Shown: positions 41,894-50,864 of the stretch, one piece after another
Layout of the letters: each line of letters begins with the position of its first letter
Numbering within the stretch: the stretch's first letter is position 1
Source: Lachnospiraceae bacterium
GTDB taxonomy: Bacteria; Bacillota; Clostridia; Lachnospirales; Lachnospiraceae
Reading direction: 5' to 3'
DNA: 64,000 nt
Assembly: GCA_017461725.1 (NCBI GenBank)
Contig: JAFTXG010000027.1
Location: 23,481-87,480 of the forward strand
The notes under the pieces: generated by a model
Seen by the model: only the letters and a program-made list of their open reading frames with translations
What the model was told of the DNA's origin: nothing
The model's database searches: none
Program-made: the position numbers and the translations under genes

Positions 41894-44530
41894 TTAAGCT
41901 CTGGGATTCTTCAGCTGAGCCTGTGCTGCTGCCAGACGTGCGATCGGCACGCGGAAAGGTGAACAGGACACATAGGTCAGTCCGGTGTTGTGGCAGAACT
42001 CTACGGAGGAAGGATCTCCACCGTGCTCTCCACAGATACCCAGCTTGATGTTAGCGCGAGCGGATCTACCCTTCTCTGCTGCCATCTGAACCAGCTTGCC
42101 TACGCCGTTCTGATCCAGTCTTGCGAAGGGATCGGACTCGTAGATCTTGGACTTGTAGTAAGCATCCAGGAACTTACCTGCGTCATCGCGGGAGAAGCCG
42201 AAGGTCATCTGGGTAAGGTCGTTGGTACCGAAGGAGAAGAACTCAGCCTCCTCAGCGATCTCGTCAGCCAGCAGAGCTGCACGAGGGATCTCGATCATGG
42301 TACCGATGTGGTACTGGATGTCGGAATTCTTCTCAGCCTTAACCTGCTCAGCGGTCTCAACTACGATATCCTTAACAAACTTAAGCTCTTTCTTCTCGCC
42401 TACCAGAGGGATCATGATCTCGGGAACGATATCAAAACCACACTCCTCCTTCACCTCGATAGCAGCCTCCATAACGGCTCTGGTCTGCATCTTAGCGATC
42501 TCAGGGTAGGTAACAGCCAGACGGCATCCTCTGTGACCCATCATCGGGTTGAACTCGTGGAGCTCATCACACTTAGCCTTAACCTGCTCAACGGTCAGGC
42601 CCATATCCTCTGCCAGTGCAGCGATATCCTCGGGATCAGTGGGAACGAACTCATGCAGAGGGGGATCCAGATAACGAACGGTCATCGGACGTCCCTCCAG
42701 AGCCTTGTACATGCCCTTGAAGTCTGCCTTCTGGAAAGGAATCAGCTCGTTCAGCGCTGCCTCTCTCTGCTCAACAGACTCGGAGAGGATCATCTTACGG
42801 ATCTTCGGAATACGCTCTGCGTCGAAGAACATATGCTCGGTACGGCAAAGACCGATACCCTCTGCACCCAGCTTAACTGCGTTCAGCGTATCAGCGGGAG
42901 TATCAGCGTTGGTACGAACCTGCAGCTTTCTAATGCCGTCAGCCCATGCCATGATACGTCCGAAGTTACCGCCTACGGTAGCCTCTACGGTCTTGATGTC
43001 GCCCTTGTAAATCTTACCGGTGGAACCATCCAGGGAAATGTAATCTCCCTCATGGAAGGTGTATCCGCCGAGAGTAAATACCTTTGCTTCCTCGTCGATC
43101 TTGATCTCGCCGCAGCCGGATACACAGCAGGTACCCATACCACGTGCAACTACTGCTGCGTGGGAGGTCATACCGCCGCGAACAGTCAGGATACCCTGAG
43201 CTGCGTGCATACCCTCGATGTCCTCGGGGCTGGTCTCAAGACGAACCAGGATAACGCGCTCGCCTCTGCCGCCCTTTCCAGCGTCCTTAGCCTCGTCAGC
43301 GGTGAAGTAAACCTTACCTGCTGCAGCACCGGGGGATGCGGGAAGTGCGGAACCGATCACCTCGCCTGCCTTCAGGGCAGCGGGATCGAAGGTGGGGTGA
43401 AGCAGCTGATCCAGGGACTTAGCCTCGATACGAAGAACTGCCTCCTCAGGAGTGATCATGCCCTCGTCTACCAGGTCACAAGCGATCTGGATAGCTGCGG
43501 GAGCAGTACGCTTACCATTTCTGGTCTGCAGGAAGAACAGCTTGCCCTCCTGAATGGTGAACTCCATATCCTGCATATCACGATAGTGATTCTCAAGCTT
43601 CATCGCCAGATCCATGAACTGAGCATAGCACTCAGGAAGATCCTCAGCAAGCTTGGAGATAGGCTGAGGAGTACGAACACCTGCTACTACGTCCTCACCC
43701 TGAGCATTGATCAGGTACTCACCGTAGATGCCCTTCTCACCGGTGGAAGGGTTACGGGTAAATGCAACACCGGTACCGGAGGTATTGCCCATGTTACCAA
43801 ATACCATGGACTGTACATTAACTGCGGTACCCCAGTCGCCGGGGATATCATTCATACGACGGTATACGATCGCACGGGGGTTGTCCCAGGAACGGAATAC
43901 AGCCTTTACAGCCTCCATCAGCTGAACCTTGGGATCCTGAGGGAACTCCTCACCGTTCATTGCGTTCTTGTATACAGCCTTGAAGCGAGCGATCAGCTCC
44001 TTCAGATCATCAGCGGTCAGCTCGACATCGTAGTGAACGCCTTTCTCTTCCTTCAGCTCATCGATGATCTTCTCGAAGAAGGACTTGGGAACCTCCATAA
44101 CAACGTCAGAGAACATCTGGATGAAACGACGATAGGAATCATATGCAAAACGAGCATTTCCGGTCTTCTTTGCGAAGCCCTCTACGGAAATATCGTTCAG
44201 ACCCAGGTTAAGGATGGTATCCATCATACCGGGCATGGATGCTCTCGCACCGGAACGAACGGAAACCAGAAGGGGATCCTCGGTGTCGCCGAACTTCTTG
44301 CCGTTCTCATTCTCAAGCCAAGCCATCGCCTCAAAAATCTGAGACTGAATCTCGTCAGTAATCTTCTTTCCGCTATTATAATAGTCGGTGCAGGCCTCAG
44401 TGGTAACAGTGAAGCCCTGAGGAATCGGGAGACCTAAGTTGGTCATCTCGGCCAGGTTTGCGCCCTTGCCGCCCAGAAGGTTACGCATGTCAGCATTTCC
44501 TTCCTTAAACAAATAAACCCATTTACTCAT
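41894..44530 (-). CDS. ppdK: Pyruvate, phosphate dikinase
   Basis: 878 residues. N-terminal ATP-grasp domain (GGKGANLAEMTNLGLPIPQGFT), central phosphohistidine domain with GGMTSHAAVVARGMG (catalytic His) and PEP/pyruvate barrel with GLCRTEHMFF, PEIMIPLV and GICGEHGGDP at the end (Cys acid). It interconverts PEP, AMP, PPi and pyruvate, ATP, Pi; in anaerobes it serves PPi-linked glycolysis or gluconeogenesis. Codon use is strongly biased, a sign of high expression. GGAGGTACAAA before ATG fixes the start at 44530. Promoter 44665-44692, structured leader, own terminator. Confidence 0.96.
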   Translation of the reverse strand: MSKWVYLFKEGNADMRNLLGGKGANLAEMTNLGLPIPQGFTVTTEACTDYYNSGKKITDEIQSQIFEAMAWLENENGKKFGDTEDPLLVSVRSGARASMPGMMDTILNLGLNDISVEGFAKKTGNARFAYDSYRRFIQMFSDVVMEVPKSFFEKIIDELKEEKGVHYDVELTADDLKELIARFKAVYKNAMNGEEFPQDPKVQLMEAVKAVFRSWDNPRAIVYRRMNDIPGDWGTAVNVQSMVFGNMGNTSGTGVAFTRNPSTGEKGIYGEYLINAQGEDVVAGVRTPQPISKLAEDLPECYAQFMDLAMKLENHYRDMQDMEFTIQEGKLFFLQTRNGKRTAPAAIQIACDLVDEGMITPEEAVLRIEAKSLDQLLHPTFDPAALKAGEVIGSALPASPGAAAGKVYFTADEAKDAGKGGRGERVILVRLETSPEDIEGMHAAQGILTVRGGMTSHAAVVARGMGTCCVSGCGEIKIDEEAKVFTLGGYTFHEGDYISLDGSTGKIYKGDIKTVEATVGGNFGRIMAWADGIRKLQVRTNADTPADTLNAVKLGAEGIGLCRTEHMFFDAERIPKIRKMILSESVEQREAALNELIPFQKADFKGMYKALEGRPMTVRYLDPPLHEFVPTDPEDIAALAEDMGLTVEQVKAKCDELHEFNPMMGHRGCRLAVTYPEIAKMQTRAVMEAAIEVKEECGFDIVPEIMIPLVGEKKELKFVKDIVVETAEQVKAEKNSDIQYHIGTMIEIPRAALLADEIAEEAEFFSFGTNDLTQMTFGFSRDDAGKFLDAYYKSKIYESDPFARLDQNGVGKLVQMAAEKGRSARANIKLGICGEHGGDPSSVEFCHNTGLTYVSCSPFRVPIARLAAAQAQLKNPRA

Positions 44531-44581
44531 TTTGTACCTCCATGTGTTTGTGAAGACGGGCATCTCCACAACGTGTAATAA

Positions 44582-44657
44582 GACGAACCCTCTCGATCCG
44601 CCTTTCCTTCGTCTCTCCGCTCAGAATCCCTCACTTGAGGGCGCGGTCAGCGAGACC
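44582..44657 (-). promoter_or_regulatory. Structured ppdK leader
   Basis: Three hairpins lie in tandem in the deduced leader: GGTC-AGCGA-GACC (44645-44657), CCCTCA-CT-TGAGGG (44628-44641) and GACGAA...TTCGTC (44582-44613). They occupy the GC-rich part of an otherwise AT-rich upstream region. Attenuation or mRNA stabilisation is possible. Confidence 0.55.
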
Positions 44658-44664
44658 CGCAAAT

Positions 44665-44692
44665 ATTATAGCATAAACTCAAATAATGTAAA
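44665..44692 (-). promoter_or_regulatory. ppdK promoter
   Basis: Minus strand: -35 TTTACA (44687-44692), 16-bp spacer, -10 TATAAT (44665-44670). Confidence 0.78.
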
Positions 44693-44883
44693 CCATTTTT
44701 AAGCTGTTTTTGAAATTTTTGCCCTGTTTTTTTATCGATACAATGTTTATTTCTTTTTATTCAAACATTTACAAACGTATATCAAACATAGTCAATCATT
44801 TTCTAACGTTTCGCTATATCACCTGTTTTTTATTTATTTTTTCGTTTATATATTTTCGTTTGACATTGCCTCTTTCTGAATAC

Positions 44884-45010
44884 AAAAAAGCGGAAGCCCT
44901 GACAAGGAGCTTCCGCCGCCCTTTCGCAGGGCATTAAGGGGAGGATAAGTATTTCACTTTTCTTTGGTATTTACCGACCATGTATACTCTTGTCCACCGC
45001 CGGTATCTTC
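44884..45010 (-). ncRNA. Candidate minus-strand small RNA with terminator
   Basis: A terminator reading GCGGAAGC...GCTTCCGC and then TTTTTT on the minus strand (44884-44912) has no gene upstream of it on that strand. Before it come a small hairpin GCCCTGCGAAAGGGC and about 90 nt with paired words TACCG/CGGTA, and upstream a TATAAT at 45011-45016. No good -35 box is seen and no known RNA family was recognised, so this is tentative. Confidence 0.4.
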
Positions 45011-45143
45011 ATTATATACATATTTTTTGAAATCTATACAATCAACTGTAGATTTTTCTCAAAACTTTCGCTATAATAAGGCAGTCAACTTTAATAAAGG
45101 CTCATGCTTCTGACGAACATGACCACCACACGGAGGCGATGCT

Positions 45144-45905
45144 TTGGACGGACAGGCTTATACCGGCTTTGCCGAATTATATGATGAATTTATGGACAAT
45201 GTCCCCTATGAGGAATGGTGCGGCTATCTGGTCTCACTTCTCCGACACTATGGCTGCAAGGACGGACTTTTGCTGGATTTGGGCTGCGGCACCGGCACGC
45301 TGACCGAGCTGCTTGACAGTGCAGGATATAATATGATCGGAGTGGATGTGTCGGAGGACATGCTGTCTGTTGCCATGGATAAGCGGGCTGAGTCCGGAAA
45401 GGACATCCTGTATCTCCTCCAGGATATGCGGGAGTTTGAGCTCTACGGCACCGTAGCCGGCGTGGTCAGCATCTGCGACTCCATGAATTATCTGACTGAT
45501 CCGGAGGACCTGATCACTGTCTTTAAGCTGGTGAACAACTATCTTGATCCCGGAGGTTATTTCATCTTTGACCTGAATACCCGCTACAAATATGAACAGG
45601 TCATGGGCAGCTGCACCATTGCCGAGGATCGTGGCAACGCGGCCTTTATCTGGGAAAATGAGTTTGACCCGGAGACATCATTAAATTATTACTCTCTCGC
45701 TCTGTTTATGGAGGATGAGGACGGGCGCTACATCCGCTTTGATGAAGAGCACGTACAGCGCGCATATTTTATAGAAGAGATCTGCTCCGCAGCAGAGGCA
45801 GCCGGCATGAAATTCATCGCCGCCTACGATGCCTTCACCATGGAGCCGCCAAAGGCTGACAGCGAGCGCATCTATATCGTCCTGAGAGAACAGGGAAAGC
45901 GATAA
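45144..45905 (+). CDS. Class I SAM-dependent methyltransferase
   Basis: 253 residues. Motif I LLDLGCGTGTLTELL, motif II IGVDVSEDMLSVA, then LLQDMREFEL and the post-motif region LVNNYLDPGGYFIFDLN. It begins AYTGFAELYDEFMDNVPY, the YDxxM start common to small-molecule or rRNA-linked methyltransferases found in Firmicutes next to rRNA-methylation genes. Substrate unknown. The start codon is TTG, seven bases behind CGGAGG; no ATG fits. TATAAT at 45073-45078 may be its -10 box. hslO follows on the same strand after about 95 bp. Confidence 0.85.
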   Translation: MDGQAYTGFAELYDEFMDNVPYEEWCGYLVSLLRHYGCKDGLLLDLGCGTGTLTELLDSAGYNMIGVDVSEDMLSVAMDKRAESGKDILYLLQDMREFELYGTVAGVVSICDSMNYLTDPEDLITVFKLVNNYLDPGGYFIFDLNTRYKYEQVMGSCTIAEDRGNAAFIWENEFDPETSLNYYSLALFMEDEDGRYIRFDEEHVQRAYFIEEICSAAEAAGMKFIAAYDAFTMEPPKADSERIYIVLREQGKR

Positions 45906-46001
45906 AGGCGGTCAGCACATTTACTTTTCCTTCCTTAATATATGTCAGATAAAATAATACACACCGAAAACAGATATTGCGTAATCAGGAGGTTTAAACA
46001 T

Positions 46002-46877
46002 ATGGAAGATTATATTATCCGCGGTACAGCCGCAGGCGGCTATGTCCGCGCGTTTGCCGCAACCACCAAAAACACGGTCGAGACTGCCCGCGCTGCCCAC
46101 AACACCAGCCCGGTAGCCACTGCCGCCCTCGGCCGACTGCTGACCGCAGGTGCCATGATGGGCATTATGATGAAAGGCGAGAACGATACCCTCACGCTGA
46201 AAATCCAGGGCGACGGTCCCATCGAGGGCTTGACGGTCATCGCCGATTCCCACGGAAATGTGAAGGGCTACGCCTTCAATCCCAACGTGTTGATCCACGC
46301 AAACGACAAAGGCAAGCTGGACGTGGCCGGTGCTCTGGGCATCGGTGTCCTGACGATCATCAAGGACATCGGCATGAAGGAGCCCTATATCGGACAGAGC
46401 ATTCTGGTCACCAGCGAGATTGCTGAGGACCTGACGTATTATTTTGCCACTTCAGAGCAGACCCCCTCTTCCGTGGGCCTTGGCGTGCTGATGAACAAAA
46501 ATAACACCGTCCGCCAGGCGGGAGGCTTTATTCTCCAGCTGATGCCCGGTGCCGACGACACAGTGATTTCCGCACTGGAAAAGCGCCTTGGCGAAATCAG
46601 TTCCGTCACCTCCCTGCTGGATGAAGGACTGTCCCCCGAGGATATTCTGGAGCGCCTGTTGGGCGATATGGATCTGGAGATCATGGACAAGGTTCCCACC
46701 CAGTTCTACTGCAACTGTACCAAGCATCGGGTGGAGCGCGCTATCGTGGCCATCGGACATAAGGATCTCCAGGAAATGGTCGATGACAATGCCCCCATTG
46801 ATGTGTGCTGCGACTTCTGCAATACCCACTATGAGTTCACCGTCGATGATCTGAAAAGCATCATCGCCCGCTCTTAA
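46002..46877 (+). CDS. hslO: Hsp33 redox-regulated chaperone
   Basis: 291 residues, normal for the family. N-terminal core with the conserved TAAGGYVRAFAATTKNTVE start, RLLTAGAMMGIMMKGE and the VRQAGGFILQLMPGAD stretch. The C-terminal zinc switch is complete: CNC (FYCNCTKHRVE) and CDFC (VCCDFCNTHYEF). Oxidation releases zinc and activates the holdase. GGAGG lies nine bases before ATG; the frame could extend upstream without a ribosome site. Followed by the asparaginase gene after 62 bp, plausibly one transcript. Confidence 0.95.
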   Translation: MEDYIIRGTAAGGYVRAFAATTKNTVETARAAHNTSPVATAALGRLLTAGAMMGIMMKGENDTLTLKIQGDGPIEGLTVIADSHGNVKGYAFNPNVLIHANDKGKLDVAGALGIGVLTIIKDIGMKEPYIGQSILVTSEIAEDLTYYFATSEQTPSSVGLGVLMNKNNTVRQAGGFILQLMPGADDTVISALEKRLGEISSVTSLLDEGLSPEDILERLLGDMDLEIMDKVPTQFYCNCTKHRVERAIVAIGHKDLQEMVDDNAPIDVCCDFCNTHYEFTVDDLKSIIARS

Positions 46878-46939
46878 GTTTTTTCGATCACCTGACCTTT
46901 ATTATTATAACATCCTGAAGAATCGAGGACTGAACAAAC

Positions 46940-47944
46940 ATGAAAAAAATACTTCTGATCGCCACAGGAGGAACTATCGCATCAAAGCCCACCGGCTCAG
47001 GTTTAGCTCCCCAGATCACCTCCGAGGAGATCATCTCCTGCGTTCCGGAGCTCGCATCCCTCTGTCAGGTTTCCACCCTGCAGCTGTGCAATCTGGACAG
47101 TACTAATTTAAACTGTGATCACTGGCTGGCCATGGCCAGATGCATCGAAGATAATTATCGGGATTACGACGGCTTTGTGATTACCCACGGTACCGACACC
47201 ATGGCTTACAGTGCTGCTGCCCTTTCCTACCTGGTGCAGAACAGCCGCAAGCCCATCGTGCTGACCGGCTCACAGAAGTCCATCTATGTCCGTGACACCG
47301 ATGCCAGACGCAACCTCTACGATGCCTTCCTCTACGCCTGTGATGAGCAGGCCCACAATGTCCACCTGGTCTTTGACGGAAAAGTCATTCTGGGCACCAG
47401 GGCCAGAAAAACCCGCACCAAGAGCTTCAATGCATTCTCCAGTATTGATTATCCGGAGATCGCGGTGGTCCGCGGCGGAAAACTGGTCTATTTTGTCCCG
47501 GATACTGCGGCTTATCCCCGCTATCCCCTGTTCTATCACGCCCTGGATCCCAAGGTGTTTGTGCTGAAGCTCATCCCCGGTATTGATCCCTCGATCCTCA
47601 CCTACTTAAAGGATCACTACGATGCAGTGATTCTGGAGAGCTTCGGTGTGGGCGGGGTTCCCTCCTACAACGGAGACTCCGCGTTTACCGACGCTATCCG
47701 CGACTGGATCGATTCCGGAAAGACCGTGGTCATCACCACGCAGGTGCCTCACGAGGGCAGTGACATGGGTGTGTATGAGGTGGGACATTCCATCAAAAAT
47801 GATTACGGTGTGCTGGAAAACTATGACATGCCATTGGAGGCAGTGGTGACCAAAATCATGTGGATTTTAGGACAGACCAAGGATCCCGAGCTGGTGAGAT
47901 ACATCTTCTACACCCCCGTGCAGAAAGATATCATCGCCACCTGA
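46940..47944 (+). CDS. ansA: L-asparaginase, type I (cytosolic)
   Basis: 334 residues. Catalytic Thr sites: ATGGTIASK (first Thr) and VITHGTDTMAYSA (Thr and Asp of the second). GSQKSIYVRDTDARRNLYDA is typical of the type I enzyme. It hydrolyses asparagine to aspartate and ammonia. No signal peptide, hence cytosolic. A weak ribosome site (GAATCGAGGACTGAACAAAC) precedes ATG. It lies downstream of hslO and ends before a 240-bp region that carries control elements of the next gene. Confidence 0.92.
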   Translation: MKKILLIATGGTIASKPTGSGLAPQITSEEIISCVPELASLCQVSTLQLCNLDSTNLNCDHWLAMARCIEDNYRDYDGFVITHGTDTMAYSAAALSYLVQNSRKPIVLTGSQKSIYVRDTDARRNLYDAFLYACDEQAHNVHLVFDGKVILGTRARKTRTKSFNAFSSIDYPEIAVVRGGKLVYFVPDTAAYPRYPLFYHALDPKVFVLKLIPGIDPSILTYLKDHYDAVILESFGVGGVPSYNGDSAFTDAIRDWIDSGKTVVITTQVPHEGSDMGVYEVGHSIKNDYGVLENYDMPLEAVVTKIMWILGQTKDPELVRYIFYTPVQKDIIAT

Positions 47945-48015
47945 TTTGTGTGTTTTTAACAGTTTACCCTGCTAAATTGCCACATTTCCCGCTCCCATTT
48001 TGTGAATGTGCACAG

Positions 48016-48064
48016 CTTCGTCAACTTGTACAACAGTTTTCGATTTTCTTCGTCAACCTGTACA
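48016..48064 (+). repeat. Direct repeats upstream of the MsmX-type gene
   Basis: CTTCGTCAACTTGTACA (48016-48032) and CTTCGTCAACCTGTACA (48048-48064) differ at one base and are spaced 32 bp, about three helical turns. They lie some 120 bp before the next start codon and could bind a regulator. Confidence 0.6.
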
Positions 48065-48184
48065 CCCGCCTCTCTTTTACAGGGCAAGTTGTCAGTTTTT
48101 TTCTGAATTTTTTGTTGGTTTGGACTATAGCCATTTACCATAGAATCAGTTACAATGTACTCAACAAATTTTAGGAGGTCCGTA

Positions 48185-49297
48185 ATGGCAAGTGTAATTT
48201 TAAAAGATATCTGTAAAGTATATCCCAACGGCTTTGAGGCTGTAAAGAATTTCAACCTGGATATCGAAGATAAGGAGTTCATCATCTTCGTAGGTCCCTC
48301 CGGTTGTGGTAAGACTACTACCCTTCGTATGATCGCAGGTCTTGAGGAGATCTCCTCCGGTGAGCTGCTCATCGATGGCAAGCTTATGAACAACGTAGAG
48401 CCTAAGGATCGTGATATCGCGATGGTATTCCAGAACTACGCTCTGTACCCTCATATGACCGTATTCGATAACATGGCATTTGGTCTGAAGCTGCGTAAGG
48501 TTCCCAAGGATCAGATTAAGAAGCAGGTTCTTGAGGCTGCTCACATCCTTGACCTGGAGAAGCTGCTTGATCGTAAGCCCAAGGCTCTGTCCGGTGGTCA
48601 GAGACAGCGTGTTGCTATGGGTCGTGCTATCGTTCGTAACCCTAAGGTATTCCTGATGGATGAGCCTCTGTCCAACCTGGATGCTAAGCTGCGTGTACAG
48701 ATGCGTATCGAGATTGCTAAGCTGCACGACAGACTGGGCGCTACCATCATCTACGTAACCCATGACCAGACCGAGGCTATGACCCTTGGTACCCGTATCG
48801 TAGTTATGAAGGACGGTGTTGTTCAGCAGGTTGACAGCCCCAACAGACTGTACGATTATCCTTGCAACCTGTTCGTAGCTGGATTCATCGGATCTCCTCA
48901 GATGAACTTCCTGGATGCTACCGTTGAGGTTAAGGGATCTGACGTTGTTCTGCACGTTGGTCCTAACGCTATCAAGCTTCCCGCTGCTAAGGCTAAGAAG
49001 CTCATCGATGGCGGCTACGCTGGAAAGACCGTTGTTATGGGTATCCGTCCTGAGCACGTTAGCGATGACGAGGCTGATCTGGCTGCACATGCTGACTGCG
49101 TAATCGAGTCCACCATCCGTGTATACGAGACTCTGGGTGCAGAGGTATTCCTGTACTTCGATGTTGAGGGTGCTAACATGACCGCTCGTGTTAACCCTGA
49201 GACCAAGGCTAAGCTTGGCGCTAGCGTTAAGTTTGCTCTTAACCCTGAGAAGATCCACGTATTCGACAAGGAGACCGAGCTGGTTATCACCAACTAA
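48185..49297 (+). CDS. msmX: Multi-sugar ABC transporter ATPase (MsmX/UgpC type)
   Basis: 370 residues. Walker A GPSGCGKTTTLRM, Q-loop FQNYALYPHM, ABC signature LSGGQRQRVAMGRAI, Walker B VFLMDEPLSNLD, switch His in YVTHDQTEAM, then the C-terminal TOBE/MalK-like domain (about 235-370). Such ATPases serve several carbohydrate importers at once, and indeed no permease or binding protein is adjacent. Codons are strongly biased towards a narrow set, indicating high expression. AGGAGGTCCGTA precedes ATG at 48185. Own terminator at 49320-49349. Confidence 0.94.
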   Translation: MASVILKDICKVYPNGFEAVKNFNLDIEDKEFIIFVGPSGCGKTTTLRMIAGLEEISSGELLIDGKLMNNVEPKDRDIAMVFQNYALYPHMTVFDNMAFGLKLRKVPKDQIKKQVLEAAHILDLEKLLDRKPKALSGGQRQRVAMGRAIVRNPKVFLMDEPLSNLDAKLRVQMRIEIAKLHDRLGATIIYVTHDQTEAMTLGTRIVVMKDGVVQQVDSPNRLYDYPCNLFVAGFIGSPQMNFLDATVEVKGSDVVLHVGPNAIKLPAAKAKKLIDGGYAGKTVVMGIRPEHVSDDEADLAAHADCVIESTIRVYETLGAEVFLYFDVEGANMTARVNPETKAKLGASVKFALNPEKIHVFDKETELVITN

Positions 49298-49319
49298 TTT
49301 CCAATCAATTGAGTACATC

Positions 49320-49349
49320 AAAGCCCCTGCCGATTCGGCAGGGGCTTTT
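49320..49349 (+). terminator. msmX terminator
   Basis: AAGCCCCTGCCG, ATT loop, CGGCAGGGGCTTTT. Confidence 0.92.
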
Positions 49350-49428
49350 CACGTTCACGCATCTCTTCCACAACACTCATTCAACCGGTGCGCCATAAAA
49401 ATGAAATCTTAATTTTATATATCTTTTA

Positions 49429-49457
49429 TTGGATTTAACAAATCTTTATGGTATACT
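49429..49457 (+). promoter_or_regulatory. Promoter of the CdaR-type regulator
   Basis: TTGGAT (49429-49434), 17-bp spacer, TATACT (49452-49457). It lies ahead of the repeats, which would then be part of a leader of about 225 nt. Confidence 0.65.
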
Positions 49458-49546
49458 ATGCGCGAAAGCAAAGAGCAGTGCACAGGTGGACAGTGAACGC
49501 GGTGAGAGCTTGCTCACACAAGCGTACCACTGGACAGCTGTATAGG

Positions 49547-49594
49547 GCGAATGCCCGCGACCGAAACGACCGCAGGTCGTGAGGTGCACTGCGA
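49547..49594 (+). repeat. 48-bp leader repeat, copy 1
   Basis: Starts GCGAATGCCCGCGACCG and ends GGTGCACTGCGA; contains the inverted repeat CGACC-GC-AGGTCG. Same as copy 2 except one base. Confidence 0.85.
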
Positions 49595-49612
49595 ACGCAC
49601 ACGCAATACAGC

Positions 49613-49660
49613 GCGAATGCCCGCGACCGAAACGACCACAGGTCGTGAGGTGCACTGCGA
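49613..49660 (+). repeat. 48-bp leader repeat, copy 2
   Basis: Identical to 49547-49594 except A for G in the hairpin loop; unit spacing 66 bp, a multiple of three. Both copies are in the leader of the regulator gene and sit behind another small hairpin, GTGAG-AGCTTG-CTCAC (49503-49518). Confidence 0.85.
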
Positions 49661-49688
49661 TATTATAATATTTTCTTTGGAGGTAACC

Positions 49689-50825
49689 ATGCTCTCCCAC
49701 CAGCTGCTTCAACAGGCCCTGACCGAGCTGTCAGCCATGATCCACACCGACTTTGCTCTCTTCAATGAGAAAAACCAGTCCATCGCATCCACATTCTCCC
49801 TCCCGGAGGACCTGGCTGCGACCGCGGCTGCATTCTGGGATATCCCCTCCACCAGCCAGAGCATTTCCGCCCCCGGCGGTGCGAGTTATCACTTCTTCAA
49901 ATTGACGGAGCATACCGGGGATCCGCTGTTGCTGATCGCCCACGGACCCTCCACCACCAGCTACACCGGCGGCTGCATCGCCTCCAGTCAGATCAAGTTT
50001 CTGATCAAGGCCGGCGAGGAACAGATGAGCCGTGAACAGTTTTTCCTGCGGCTTTTCACCGGTGCGCTGACTGACAGTGAACGCACTCACCGGGCTCGGC
50101 AGCTTCGCCTGTCCGCGGACGCTCCCTACGGGCTCCTTCTGATTTCCACCGAACACACCGGCTCAGTGGACTTTCGGACAATTTTACAACAGCTTTTTGT
50201 GGAGACCTCGATGGACAACTGCGTGATGATCAGCGATACTCAGTTTGCGCTGATCCGGGACCTTTCCAGGACCTCCAACCCCCAGGATTATCTCCTTAAG
50301 ACTGCACCCGTTGTGGCCGATACCCTGAGCATGGAGGCCATGGTCAGATTTCACGTTTCCTACAGCTCTATCGCCGGTACATTGGCTGACCTGCCCCGTA
50401 TCTACCATGAAGCCGCACTGGCCATGGAAGCCGGAAAACTGTTTTTCCCCGAGCGTCAAGTCATCTCCTACCAGACACTGGGCCTTGGCAAGCTGATCTG
50501 TCAGCTGCCCGTCTCCCTCTGTGCGTCATTTGCCAAAGATATCTTCGGCGAGGAACTGCCTGTGCTGGATGATGAACTGCTCTCCACCATCAACCGCTTT
50601 TTTAAAAACAGCCTGAATATTTCAGAGACCGCCAGACAGCTCTACCTCCACCGGAACACACTGGTGTACCGTCTGGAGCGTGTCCAGAAAATGACAGGCC
50701 TGGATATCCGCAATTTCGAGGACGCCCTGACCTTCCGGATTGCGTGGATGGCTGCCAGCCGCATACAGTCCATAGAAAAAAAGCAGTCACTCTCCCCCAT
50801 TGAGAACAGCAGTCCTTCTGTTTGA
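49689..50825 (+). CDS. PucR/CdaR-type transcriptional regulator
   Basis: 378 residues. The last 60 residues are the HTH_30 domain of the PucR/CdaR class: STINRFFKNSLNISETARQL, then YLHRNTLVYRLERVQKMTGLD and a final DALTFRIAWM. The middle (about 150-300) resembles a degenerate GGDEF-like sensory domain found in that class. These proteins respond to purine, sugar-acid or related metabolites. Start at ATG after GGAGGTAACC; the frame is open upstream through the leader repeats. A small membrane protein and HflK/HflC follow on the same strand. Its target is not clear from the sequence. Confidence 0.85.
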   Translation: MLSHQLLQQALTELSAMIHTDFALFNEKNQSIASTFSLPEDLAATAAAFWDIPSTSQSISAPGGASYHFFKLTEHTGDPLLLIAHGPSTTSYTGGCIASSQIKFLIKAGEEQMSREQFFLRLFTGALTDSERTHRARQLRLSADAPYGLLLISTEHTGSVDFRTILQQLFVETSMDNCVMISDTQFALIRDLSRTSNPQDYLLKTAPVVADTLSMEAMVRFHVSYSSIAGTLADLPRIYHEAALAMEAGKLFFPERQVISYQTLGLGKLICQLPVSLCASFAKDIFGEELPVLDDELLSTINRFFKNSLNISETARQLYLHRNTLVYRLERVQKMTGLDIRNFEDALTFRIAWMAASRIQSIEKKQSLSPIENSSPSV

Positions 50826-50864
50826 TTTTCTATATATTAATGAAGGGATAAAACGGTATCCATT

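Noticed and set aside
41990..44437. Open frame of 815 codons opposite ppdK
   Set aside because: It mirrors the biased codon use of ppdK, has no ribosome site and translates to a protein without recognisable domains; the ppdK strand has all catalytic motifs.
48200..49321. Open frame of 373 codons opposite the MsmX-type gene
   Set aside because: Same effect of strong codon bias; all ABC motifs are on the plus strand.
49547..49660. CRISPR-like array
   Set aside because: Only two repeats, 18-bp spacer, no cas genes; both lie in a gene leader.
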